From Candidatus Saccharimonadota bacterium (GTDB lineage Bacteria; Patescibacteriota; Saccharimonadia; Saccharimonadales; Saccharimonadaceae), in the NCBI GenBank assembly GCA_002861585.1, contig PJQJ01000005.1, positions 57,693 through 70,033 on the forward strand: a stretch of 12,341 nucleotides of DNA, given 5' to 3'. The position numbers and the translations under genes were made by a program. Shown here piece after piece: positions 1-6,252 of the stretch. Each line of letters begins with the position of its first letter. The first letter of the stretch is position 1. The notes beneath the pieces were generated by a model. That model saw only the letters and a list, made by a program, of their open reading frames with translations, did not search any database and was not told the origin of the DNA.

Positions 1-1415
1 ACAACATATGCCTGATAGCCGGTATCGAGTTCTGATCGAATCTTATCGTAAACGACATCCCTGCTATTGGGTGAATGAATTTCGGTCTTGATCTCTTTGC
101 GGCCTTTTGGTCGTTCATTCAGAACCGATACATCCAGCTCGCCGTACACAGTTAATGCAAGGCTTCGTGGAATCGGTGTCGCTGTCATACTCAGCAGGTG
201 CGGCATCTTTTCTGATTTATGCAACAGCGCCTGACGCTGCTTCACGCCAAAGCGGTGCTGCTCATCAATAACAACAAATCCTAGTTTATGAAATGCTACG
301 TCCTCTTGAATAAGTGCATGCGTTCCAACAACGACAGCTACTGAGCCGGCTTGAATGTGCTGCTTAAGCTGTCCTTTAGCTGCTAGTTTAACACCTCCCA
401 CCAAAAGAGCGACTTCAACACCATATGGAGAGAGTAATTTACTGAGCGTGGTTGCATGCTGCGTCGCTAGGATCTCAGTCGGGGCCATAAAGGCAGTCTG
501 ATATCCAGCGCGTGCCGCTATAAAAGCAGCCATACCGCCAACGACCGTCTTTCCAGCTCCAACATCACCTTGCAGTAAGCGGTTCATTGGCGTTGCTGAT
601 TCAAAGCTCTGGACAATCTCCCAGGCAGCTTTACGCTGAGCATCCGTTAGTCGAAATGGCAACTTACCGACAAAATCCTGCGCGGCCTTAGGATCAAATG
701 GAATATGCCACGATTCAAGCGAAGCGTTTTCGAGCTTGTTTCGAACACTCGCCAGTTGCAGAATGAAGAGTTCCTCGAATGCCAATCGTTCTTTAGCAGC
801 TGCTAAATTATCGAGGCTTTGGGGAAAATGCATCTGCAGCAGGGCATCAGAAAGCGGCATCAGTTGTTCGCGACGAGAAATCGGTTCTGGAAGCGTTTCG
901 GGAATCATGGTCATAAGAGGCTTTAATGAGACAAATATTTTTCGCAGCGCAGCCGTTTTAATGCCTCGTACTTCGCGGTAAATCGGGAGGATGCGTCCAG
1001 CCTGAACCGGCATTGCCGATGCCTGTTCGACACTCGGATTGACCAGTAGGTATCGATTGCGCTGAAAGCCGTACTCGCCTGCAATGTAGAATTCGTGATT
1101 ACCCTTCAGCTGCTCTGCTCTGTAGGATTGGTTAAACCAAAGAGCCCGTACTTTACCGGTCTTATCGGCCAGAACCGCTTCCGTCAAATGCATTCCGCGC
1201 CGAACTCGCTTTTGAGTGACAGATTCAACCCTTGCCCGTAGACTTACCGGACCTGGTTGGATTGAGCCAATATCAGAAACGTGCGAAAAGTCTTCGTACT
1301 TTCGAGGCAGAAAAAAGAGAAGATCTGAGACAGTATTCAGTCCAGCCGCATAAAGCTTTTCTGCTGTTTGCGGTCCAATCCCCTTTACGACACTGATATC
1401 ACTCTGTAAGACCAT
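1..1415 (-). CDS. recG: ATP-dependent DNA helicase RecG (C-terminal part outside window)
   Basis: RecG remodels stalled replication forks and Holliday junctions. It uses an N-terminal wedge/OB domain to grip branched DNA and a superfamily 2 motor to drive branch migration. I translated the minus strand from ATG at 1415 and read 471 codons before the window edge; RecG is usually about 680-700 residues, so about 200 C-terminal residues lie outside. The start has the typical RecG opening (VKGIGPQTAEKL, residues 10-21, then DLLFFLPRKYED). The wedge region spans about residues 55-160. Walker A is GDVGAGKT (283-290), motif II is the RecG-type DEQH (384-387), and motif III is SMTATPIPRS (409-418). 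An in-frame stop lies four codons upstream (1425-1427), which limits the start choice. No clear Shine-Dalgarno precedes ATG. It is transcribed divergently from the high-GC gene to its right. Assignment is firm; the C-terminal helicase lobe cannot be inspected. Confidence 0.96.
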   Translation of the reverse strand, partial: MVLQSDISVVKGIGPQTAEKLYAAGLNTVSDLLFFLPRKYEDFSHVSDIGSIQPGPVSLRARVESVTQKRVRRGMHLTEAVLADKTGKVRALWFNQSYRAEQLKGNHEFYIAGEYGFQRNRYLLVNPSVEQASAMPVQAGRILPIYREVRGIKTAALRKIFVSLKPLMTMIPETLPEPISRREQLMPLSDALLQMHFPQSLDNLAAAKERLAFEELFILQLASVRNKLENASLESWHIPFDPKAAQDFVGKLPFRLTDAQRKAAWEIVQSFESATPMNRLLQGDVGAGKTVVGGMAAFIAARAGYQTAFMAPTEILATQHATTLSKLLSPYGVEVALLVGGVKLAAKGQLKQHIQAGSVAVVVGTHALIQEDVAFHKLGFVVIDEQHRFGVKQRQALLHKSEKMPHLLSMTATPIPRSLALTVYGELDVSVLNERPKGRKEIKTEIHSPNSRDVVYDKIRSELDTGYQAYV

Positions 1416-1433
1416 ATACGTTAATTATTGCAC

Positions 1434-1454
1434 GAGAGCTTCTTCCCGGCTCTC
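1434..1454. other. Short inverted repeat in the recG leader
   Basis: GAGAGC (1434-1439) and GCTCTC (1449-1454) form a perfect 6-bp stem with a 9-base loop. It lies in the likely 5' untranslated region of recG and just before the -35 box of the plus-strand promoter. On the plus strand it is followed by a T-rich stretch. It could act as a weak terminator insulating that promoter or as a recG leader hairpin. The stem is short, so it may be chance. Confidence 0.35.
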
Positions 1455-1457
1455 TTA

Positions 1458-1486
1458 TTGACTTTTTGATATATTTATGTTAATAT
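1458..1486 (+). promoter_or_regulatory. Sigma70-type promoter for the high-GC gene
   Basis: TTGACT (-35, 1458-1463) and TAATAT (-10, 1481-1486) are separated by exactly 17 bases, each one mismatch from consensus. The predicted transcription start is about 1493. The promoter lies in AT-rich host-like DNA, and the high-GC composition begins just downstream. It should drive the gene starting at 1546 with a leader of about 53 bases. Confidence 0.7.
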
Positions 1487-1489
1487 TAT

Positions 1490-1502
1490 TGCACTCAGTG
1501 CA
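1490..1502. promoter_or_regulatory. Perfect palindrome over predicted transcription start (candidate operator)
   Basis: TGCACTCAGTGCA is a perfect 6+1+6 palindrome. It begins four bases after the -10 box and covers the predicted +1, a classic position for a repressor operator. No regulator gene is visible in the window, so the cognate factor is unknown. It could also act as part of a 5' leader RNA structure, since its right arm joins the hairpin that follows. Confidence 0.45.
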
Positions 1503-1522
1503 GTGTGCGCTGGGCGCACTGC
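1500..1522 (+). promoter_or_regulatory. Leader hairpin upstream of high-GC gene
   Basis: GTGCGC (1505-1510) and GCGCAC (1514-1519) form a perfect 6-bp stem with loop TGG. It is extended by GCA (1500-1502) pairing with TGC (1520-1522) across a 2-base bulge. It lies in the predicted leader, 12 bases before the ribosome binding site GGAG at 1534-1537. It could influence mRNA stability or translation, or form a second half-site for the same regulator as the palindrome at 1490. Function is inferred from position only. Confidence 0.4.
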
Positions 1523-1545
1523 AGAACTCACATGGAGACATGAAG

Positions 1546-2067
1546 ATGACCACTCCCACTGTCACGGACAGCCGCGAGCAGGAGCGACTGCTCACCGAGC
1601 AAGCTCTCACCGTCATCGCCAAGCACCTGCTCGATCTCGAGCCGGCTCAGGCGGTCACGCTGGAGGAGATCACGCACCCGAGCGGTGCGAAGAGCTACAA
1701 GCTGCTGGTCAAGGTCGACGACGACACGGCCGACAGCTACCAGCAGCGCCTCATCACTCCGGAGACCGTCCACTTCCAGGACGGCGCCGGTGCGACGACC
1801 ACCCTCTCGGGAGAGGTCGTTGACGCCGTCGTCTTCTGGGACGAGCGCGAGGAGACACCCGAGGAGGCCGCTTGGTCACTGCTCGGGAGCAACCAGGACT
1901 ACTTCCTCCAGGAGATCGAGTACGAGGAGGTCAACCCCGACACAACGTTCGGCAGCCTCTACTTCCCGATCTACTTCTGGTCGCTCGAGCTCGTCGGCGA
2001 GCACGAGATGGAGTCCTCCAACGGCCGGCCCTTCGACCCGAGCACTCTGCAGTTCAGCCCCATCTGA
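1546..2067 (+). CDS. Hypothetical acidic protein, high-GC orphan gene, probably horizontally acquired
   Basis: I do not recognise this family. The predicted protein has 173 residues from the ATG at 1546, chosen because GGAG at 1534-1537 sits eight bases upstream. An in-frame ATG at 1540 is too close to it, and one at 1477 lies inside the promoter. The protein is strongly acidic: about 33 Asp/Glu against 9 Lys/Arg by my count, with no signal peptide or membrane segment. It begins with a helix-like polar region (about 1-40), then a likely beta-rich part with a VDDD turn, an acidic stretch DEREETPEE, and an aromatic patch (LYFPIYFWSLELV) near the C-terminus. Codons end almost always in G or C and the stop is TGA, whereas every other stop visible here is TAA or TAG. 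The composition resembles Actinobacteria or their phages, which suggests transfer, or an assembly join. The coding call is strong because the composition, frame and ribosome binding site agree. Confidence 0.8.
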   Translation: MTTPTVTDSREQERLLTEQALTVIAKHLLDLEPAQAVTLEEITHPSGAKSYKLLVKVDDDTADSYQQRLITPETVHFQDGAGATTTLSGEVVDAVVFWDEREETPEEAAWSLLGSNQDYFLQEIEYEEVNPDTTFGSLYFPIYFWSLELVGEHEMESSNGRPFDPSTLQFSPI

Positions 2068-2108
2068 GGGCACCCTACCCCGCCAACATCGACCCGACTC
2101 CCTGTAAA

Positions 2109-2141
2109 GGTGAGCACCGTCGAATTTCGGCGGGGTTCACC
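2109..2141. terminator. 33-bp imperfect palindrome between convergent genes (possible terminator)
   Basis: GGTGAGCACCGTCGAA pairs with TTCGGCGGGGTTCACC: 13 Watson-Crick pairs of 16. In plus-strand RNA two of the three others are G-U wobbles. It starts three bases past the tyrS stop codon. On the minus strand it is followed by TTTACA, a weak U tract, so it could terminate tyrS; on the plus strand no U tract follows directly. A second arm at 2077-2084 (ACCCCGCC) can pair with 2129-2136 and would compete with this hairpin. Confidence 0.5.
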
Positions 2142-2144
2142 ATG

Positions 2145-3371
2145 TTAGGAATCTTTTCGTATAAGCCCAAAGGAGTTCTTTCCCTTTTTAATGAGCGCCG
2201 GACCTGCAACTGATTCGTCTGCTTCAGTTATTTTCGTACCGTTAACTGATACCGCCCCGTCTTTAAAGAGTCGTAGTGCTTCGCTCCTTGAATCGGCAAA
2301 GCCTAATGAAAGCAGCATATCAATAGCATTCGCACCCGCTTGAGCCGTTGGTATTTCAGCAGCTAAATCATCAAGTTCCTTCTCATTTAAGTCTGATACG
2401 AGCCGCCGTCCAAATAAGACGTCACTGACGCGCTTCACGCTCTCAGCGCGCTCAGCCCCATGCACCAATGCAGTTACCTCAAATGCAAGTCGCTTTTGGG
2501 CTGCACGTTCAGATGGTTTGGCCCTGGTCTCCGCCTCTAGCTGTTCGATCTCTTCCTTTGTGAGTAGCGTATAGATCTTCATGTAATCAATAACACCCAC
2601 ATCATCAACGTTCAGCCAAAATTGGTAAAACTTAAACGGAGATGTCATCGTTGGATCAAGCCAGACTGCCCCCTCTTCGGACTTACCAAATTTTTTGCCG
2701 GTGGCTCTATTAATCACGAGTGGTGCCGACCAGATATGGGCTTCGGCGCCTTCCACTTTTCGAATCAGATCAACACCGGAGATACTATTGCCCCACTGAT
2801 CCGCACCGCAGACCTGCATCGTGACACCATTGTTACGGTAGAGGTGCAAAAAGTCATATCCCTGAATCAATGAGTAGCTAAATTCAGCGTAGCTAATACC
2901 GCTACCACCCTCCCCGATGCGTTTTTGAACAAAATCACGATCGAGCAGCTGTGTCATAGAAAAATGCTTACCAACTTCGCGCAAAAACTGCAGGTAGCCA
3001 ATCTTTTTGAACCAATCATAATTATCAACAAGAATAAAATCTTTGCCGGCAAAAATTTGCTTGTACTGAGCTGCGATACCGGCTTTGTTGCGCGCTATCT
3101 CTTCGGGGGTCTTTAGGATGCGTTCATCGGTTTTACCATCGGGATCACCGATCATACCGGTTGCACCACCAACTAGCAAGACCGCCTTATGGCCATGGTC
3201 GATAAAGTGCCGCACCATCATTGCCATTGCAAAGTTGCCAATTGTCATAGAGGTAGCGCTCGGATCAACACCCCAGTAAAAAGTTATTTTTTCAGTATCG
3301 AGTTTTGTGATGTCTTTGAGGGTCGTTTGATTAACAAAACCACGCCATGTCAGTTCTTCGGAAAGAGTCAT
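2145..3371 (-). CDS. tyrS: Tyrosyl-tRNA synthetase
   Basis: TyrRS activates tyrosine with ATP and charges tRNA-Tyr in the cytoplasm. The 408-residue protein has the normal bacterial length. By alignment to the well-studied Bacillus enzyme, YWGVD (32-36) holds the tyrosine hydroxyl ligands, YSLIQGYD (166-173) is the substrate-side helix, GADQWGN (189-195) is conserved, and KFGKS (227-231) is the class I KMSKS loop. The C-terminal S4-like RNA-binding domain runs from about 343 to 405. The class I HIGH signature is atypical: it reads TIGN (43-46), preceded by DPSATS where the family normally has DPTADS. The first histidine and the nearby threonine contact the ATP gamma-phosphate in characterised enzymes, so these changes are notable. 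ATG at 3371 is preceded only by a weak GAG. No T-box is apparent in the short leader. The gene is convergent with the high-GC gene and divergent from the PBP gene. Confidence 0.96.
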   Translation of the reverse strand: MTLSEELTWRGFVNQTTLKDITKLDTEKITFYWGVDPSATSMTIGNFAMAMMVRHFIDHGHKAVLLVGGATGMIGDPDGKTDERILKTPEEIARNKAGIAAQYKQIFAGKDFILVDNYDWFKKIGYLQFLREVGKHFSMTQLLDRDFVQKRIGEGGSGISYAEFSYSLIQGYDFLHLYRNNGVTMQVCGADQWGNSISGVDLIRKVEGAEAHIWSAPLVINRATGKKFGKSEEGAVWLDPTMTSPFKFYQFWLNVDDVGVIDYMKIYTLLTKEEIEQLEAETRAKPSERAAQKRLAFEVTALVHGAERAESVKRVSDVLFGRRLVSDLNEKELDDLAAEIPTAQAGANAIDMLLSLGFADSRSEALRLFKDGAVSVNGTKITEADESVAGPALIKKGKNSFGLIRKDS

Positions 3372-3407
3372 ATAATTCTCGCTTGTTTATTCTTCGTACC
3401 TCTGTTT

Positions 3408-3413
3408 AGTATA
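3408..3413 (-). promoter_or_regulatory. Candidate -10 box for tyrS
   Basis: On the minus strand TATACT lies here, 37 bases before the tyrS ATG. It is one mismatch from TATAAT. I see no good -35 hexamer at 17-18 bases, so this is a plausible but weak promoter in the 123-bp divergent region shared with the PBP gene. Confidence 0.45.
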
Positions 3414-3444
3414 CGCTAAAAGTGTTTTATAAAGCTACGTAAAA

Positions 3445-3453
3445 TGATATAAT
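3445..3453 (+). promoter_or_regulatory. Extended -10 promoter of the class A PBP gene
   Basis: TGATATAAT contains a perfect TATAAT (3448-3453) preceded by the extended -10 TG dinucleotide one base upstream. That compensates for a poor -35 (TTTTAT). The predicted start is near 3460, giving a leader of about 35 bases that contains a strong AGGAGG ribosome binding site at 3477-3482, 12 bases before the GTG start. Confidence 0.65.
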
Positions 3454-3494
3454 GATTCGAAAGATTTATAATTCTTAGGAGGAGTGAGACTAAG

Positions 3495-6194
3495 GTGGTT
3501 AAAAAATTTGGGCCACGTCGAGGCGTAAAAGGTCTTAACGTGTACTCTAACCTATCTGCGGCACGACGAAGTCGAAAAGACAGTCATTCACGCCGAAAAG
3601 CCGAATATATGGCCAGCTTACCCAAGCACCCGCTAAAGCGTGTCCTGTACCGGCTGCATCCAAAGCGCTTCTTTGCGTATTGGTTTAGTCGTGAAGGTGG
3701 CATTATGGCCCTAAAGATCGCTGGTGTTGGCGCACTGGTAATGGTCGTTATGGTCGGGGCACTCTTTGCCTTCTTCCGACGTGAGCTCGATGCTATTCGC
3801 CCTGGCGAAATCAGTAAGCGCGTACAGACAACCGTTACAACGTACTACGATCGTAACGGTGTTGTCCTATGGGAAGACAAAGGTGACGGCGATTACAAGC
3901 TAGTTGTTGAAAATGACAAAATTTCTAAGTACATGAAGAGCGCAACCGTGGCTATTGAAGATAAGAACTTCTTTAATCACAGCGGTGTAAGCCCAACTGG
4001 TATTCTTCGTGCTGCTGTTAATAACTTCTCTGGTGGTAGTACACAGGGTGGATCAACCCTGACCCAGCAGCTTGTGAAGAATGTATTCTTTGAAGATGAG
4101 GCGCAAGATCGTGGGCTCGGTGGTATACCTCGTAAGATCAAAGAGGTAATCCTGGCTATAGAAGTTGAGCGTATGTACAACAAGGATCAGATTCTTAGTC
4201 TTTACCTAAACGAGGTTCCATATGGTGGCCGTCGTAACGGTGTTGAATCAGCTGCTCAGACCTATTTTGGTAAACCCGCTAAAGATCTGACTCTTGCTGA
4301 ATCAGCCCTTCTTGCTGGTATTCCGCAGCAACCTGGTCTTTACGACCCATACAACGAAGATGGTCACGAGGCGCTCCTAGCGCGTCAAAAGATCGTACTC
4401 GACAAAATGGTCGAGGAGCGTTTTGTCACTAAGCAGGAAGCCGACGAAGCTAAAAAAGTCGCTATTCTTGATACAGTTCGCCCACAGAGCGAAACCTATG
4501 GTGACATTAAAGCACCTCACTTTGTAAAGACTGTTCAAGCACAGCTAGAAGAAGAATTAGGTGTTGCAACCGTCGGTCGCGGTGGCCTTACGGTTAAGAC
4601 AACCCTTGACTATCGAGTTCAAGAAGTCATTGAAAAAGCCATTACCGATCTCTTTAACTCTAATGTTCCTAAATCCGCTAATTTTGATAATTCTGCAGTC
4701 ACAATTGTCGATGTGCAGACTGGCCAGATCCTCGGTATGATGGGAAGTCGCAATTACAGTCATCCGGGGTATGGTACCTTCAACACTGCTTCAGATGCTT
4801 ACCTGCAACCTGGTTCTAGTATCAAGCCAATGGTGATTGCCAGCCTCTTTAAGCCACAGCAGAATAACACTAACTACGGCCCTGGATCGGTCCTGAAGGA
4901 TGAAAACATCAACAACGTTGTTGGTTATGAGCTAAACAACTTCGACAACAAATTCCGTGGTGATCTTACTGTTCGACAAGGTTTGGCTGAATCTCGTAAC
5001 ATTCCACTGGTAAAGGCTTACTTTATTGATGGTCGTGAAGATGTGCTAAATACGATTCACTCCATGGGTGACACAAGTTACTGTACCCAAGGCGTTGATA
5101 AGACCGCTGGTCCGTCACTTGCTATTGGTGGATGTACCCTAAAGCAAGTTGAGCACGTCAACTCGTTTGCAACCTTCGCTCGCGGTGGTGTCTACAAAAA
5201 AGAGAGCTACATGCTTGAGGTGAAAAACCCACAGGGCCAAGTGATTAAGCAGTGGAAAGATGAAGGCAAGCAGGTAATGGATCCACAAATTCCTTACTTG
5301 ATTAGCGATATCCTTAGTGACGAAAATGCCCGTGCTCCATCATTTGGCCGTGGTGCAGCAGGCCTAAACGTCCCAGGCGTAAAGACAGCTACTAAAACTG
5401 GTACCTCAAACATCGGTAAGGATTCACGTGACCTTTGGATGATGAGCTACACGCCTAAAGTTGCAATGGGTATTTGGGTAGGAAACCATGACTCTCAACC
5501 ACTTCGCGACGCATTAAGTAGCCGCGTTGGTCCAACCGTTAACAAGATTATGGGCCCAGTTCATACTGATATCTTTGCTAAAGACGGCACATGGAAGGCC
5601 GGAGATTGGTTTACCCAACCTGCTGGTATTCAAAAAATAACCGTAAATGGCCGTACGGATATCTTCCCATCTTGGTTCAATAAGAGTCAGCAAAATAACG
5701 GCACAAAAGTAACCTTTGATACTGTCTCTAAAAAGAAGGCAACCCAATGTACTCCTGCTCGTGCAAAATCTGAACTTACCGTTACCACTATCTCAGATCC
5801 AGTCACACGTCGCCAAACAACTATGGCTCCTGATGGTTATGATGCTAGCAAGGAAGATGATGTGCATAAATGTGATGATGTAAAACCATTCGTCTCACGA
5901 ATTGAAGTTAATCGTTCGGGCGATACATATACACTTACCGCTAGCGTCAATCAGGGTACTCATGCCCTTCAGAGCGTCGAATTCAGAGTGGGAGGCCAAG
6001 TTGTCGGAACGGTACCTGCACCGCAAGCTGGTGAATATACCGTTGAGTACACCCCAACAGCTAATGGCAACCAGGAAGTTGTTGTTACTGTTATAGATCA
6101 AGCTCTATACGATAGTAGTGATCGACGCACCTTAGACTTTCGGTTAAGCACTTTGAATCATCCTGGCAATAGTAACGGCCGAGGCGATAACTAA
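3495..6194 (+). CDS. Bifunctional class A penicillin-binding protein (PBP1A family)
   Basis: This bifunctional enzyme polymerises lipid II glycan strands and cross-links peptides outside the cytoplasmic membrane. It has 899 residues from a GTG start at 3495, supported by AGGAGG at 3477-3482. A long, very basic cytoplasmic tail (about 1-68, rich in Arg/Lys) precedes one membrane segment (about 70-94). The GT51 glycosyltransferase follows, with catalytic-type EDKNFFNHSG (155-164), GGSTLTQQLVKN (185-196), RKIKE (213-217) and LYLNEVPYGG (236-245). The transpeptidase has SSIK (441-444, SxxK), SRN (500-502, SxN) and KTGTS (634-638). All catalytic motifs are intact. After about 690 there is a linker, then an Ig-like beta domain (about 797-885) and a low-complexity tail. 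The only cysteines I see (530, 547, 752, 793) are extracellular and could form two disulfides. It stands alone, with its own promoter and terminator. Confidence 0.95.
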   Translation: MVKKFGPRRGVKGLNVYSNLSAARRSRKDSHSRRKAEYMASLPKHPLKRVLYRLHPKRFFAYWFSREGGIMALKIAGVGALVMVVMVGALFAFFRRELDAIRPGEISKRVQTTVTTYYDRNGVVLWEDKGDGDYKLVVENDKISKYMKSATVAIEDKNFFNHSGVSPTGILRAAVNNFSGGSTQGGSTLTQQLVKNVFFEDEAQDRGLGGIPRKIKEVILAIEVERMYNKDQILSLYLNEVPYGGRRNGVESAAQTYFGKPAKDLTLAESALLAGIPQQPGLYDPYNEDGHEALLARQKIVLDKMVEERFVTKQEADEAKKVAILDTVRPQSETYGDIKAPHFVKTVQAQLEEELGVATVGRGGLTVKTTLDYRVQEVIEKAITDLFNSNVPKSANFDNSAVTIVDVQTGQILGMMGSRNYSHPGYGTFNTASDAYLQPGSSIKPMVIASLFKPQQNNTNYGPGSVLKDENINNVVGYELNNFDNKFRGDLTVRQGLAESRNIPLVKAYFIDGREDVLNTIHSMGDTSYCTQGVDKTAGPSLAIGGCTLKQVEHVNSFATFARGGVYKKESYMLEVKNPQGQVIKQWKDEGKQVMDPQIPYLISDILSDENARAPSFGRGAAGLNVPGVKTATKTGTSNIGKDSRDLWMMSYTPKVAMGIWVGNHDSQPLRDALSSRVGPTVNKIMGPVHTDIFAKDGTWKAGDWFTQPAGIQKITVNGRTDIFPSWFNKSQQNNGTKVTFDTVSKKKATQCTPARAKSELTVTTISDPVTRRQTTMAPDGYDASKEDDVHKCDDVKPFVSRIEVNRSGDTYTLTASVNQGTHALQSVEFRVGGQVVGTVPAPQAGEYTVEYTPTANGNQEVVVTVIDQALYDSSDRRTLDFRLSTLNHPGNSNGRGDN

Positions 6195-6222
6195 TCTGAG
6201 AGTTAGCTACTTAAGGATAAAT

Positions 6223-6252
6223 AAAAAAGGCGAGTCTTTACTCGCCTTTTTT
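6223..6252. terminator. Bidirectional intrinsic terminator
   Basis: GGCGAG (6229-6234) and CTCGCC (6241-6246) form a 6-bp GC stem with a 6-base loop, flanked by six A on the left and six T on the right, so it works in either direction. It ends PBP transcription 28 bases after its stop and also the clpC operon from the other side. The last codons and the TAA of the PIN/TRAM gene are built into the right arm and loop. Confidence 0.92.

Larger units (their letters stand above)
1490..2108. other. High-GC island of foreign composition between recG and tyrS
   Basis: GC jumps from about 45% in the flanking tyrS gene to 57-67% in sampled lines here and falls back within about 40 bases of the tyrS stop codon. 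The island holds one gene and no transposase, integrase, tRNA or long terminal repeats that I can see. The edges are approximate: AT-rich promoter DNA ends near 1490, and the right edge is somewhere between 2105 and the tyrS stop. Explanations are a single-gene acquisition from a high-GC donor (Saccharibacteria often live on Actinobacteria) or a chimeric assembly. Confidence 0.6.

Noticed and set aside
1416..1490. A recG promoter on the minus strand (TTAACA-N17-CAATAA)
   Set aside because: The -10 match is poor and the recG start has no clear ribosome binding site to anchor it; not strong enough to annotate.
1477..1545. Upstream ATG at 1477 extending the high-GC gene by 23 residues
   Set aside because: It lies inside the promoter (before the -10 box), has no ribosome binding site and its codons are unlike the rest of the gene.
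2109..2142. tRNA-like element: acceptor-like pairing and an end reading GTTCACCA
   Set aside because: It is only about 34 bases with no D or anticodon arm and no proper T loop; a simple hairpin explains it.
1503..2213. Other long open frames over the high-GC gene (1503-1823, 1685-2107, 1872-2213 plus; 1528-1773 and 1876-2073 minus)
   Set aside because: They are shadows: high GC makes stops rare, and the products are low-complexity Arg/Ser/Pro-rich. The 1546 frame has the G/C third-position bias and the ribosome binding site.
3467..3472. Second TATAAT as an alternative PBP promoter
   Set aside because: It would start transcription inside or just before the AGGAGG ribosome binding site; the extended -10 at 3445 fits better.
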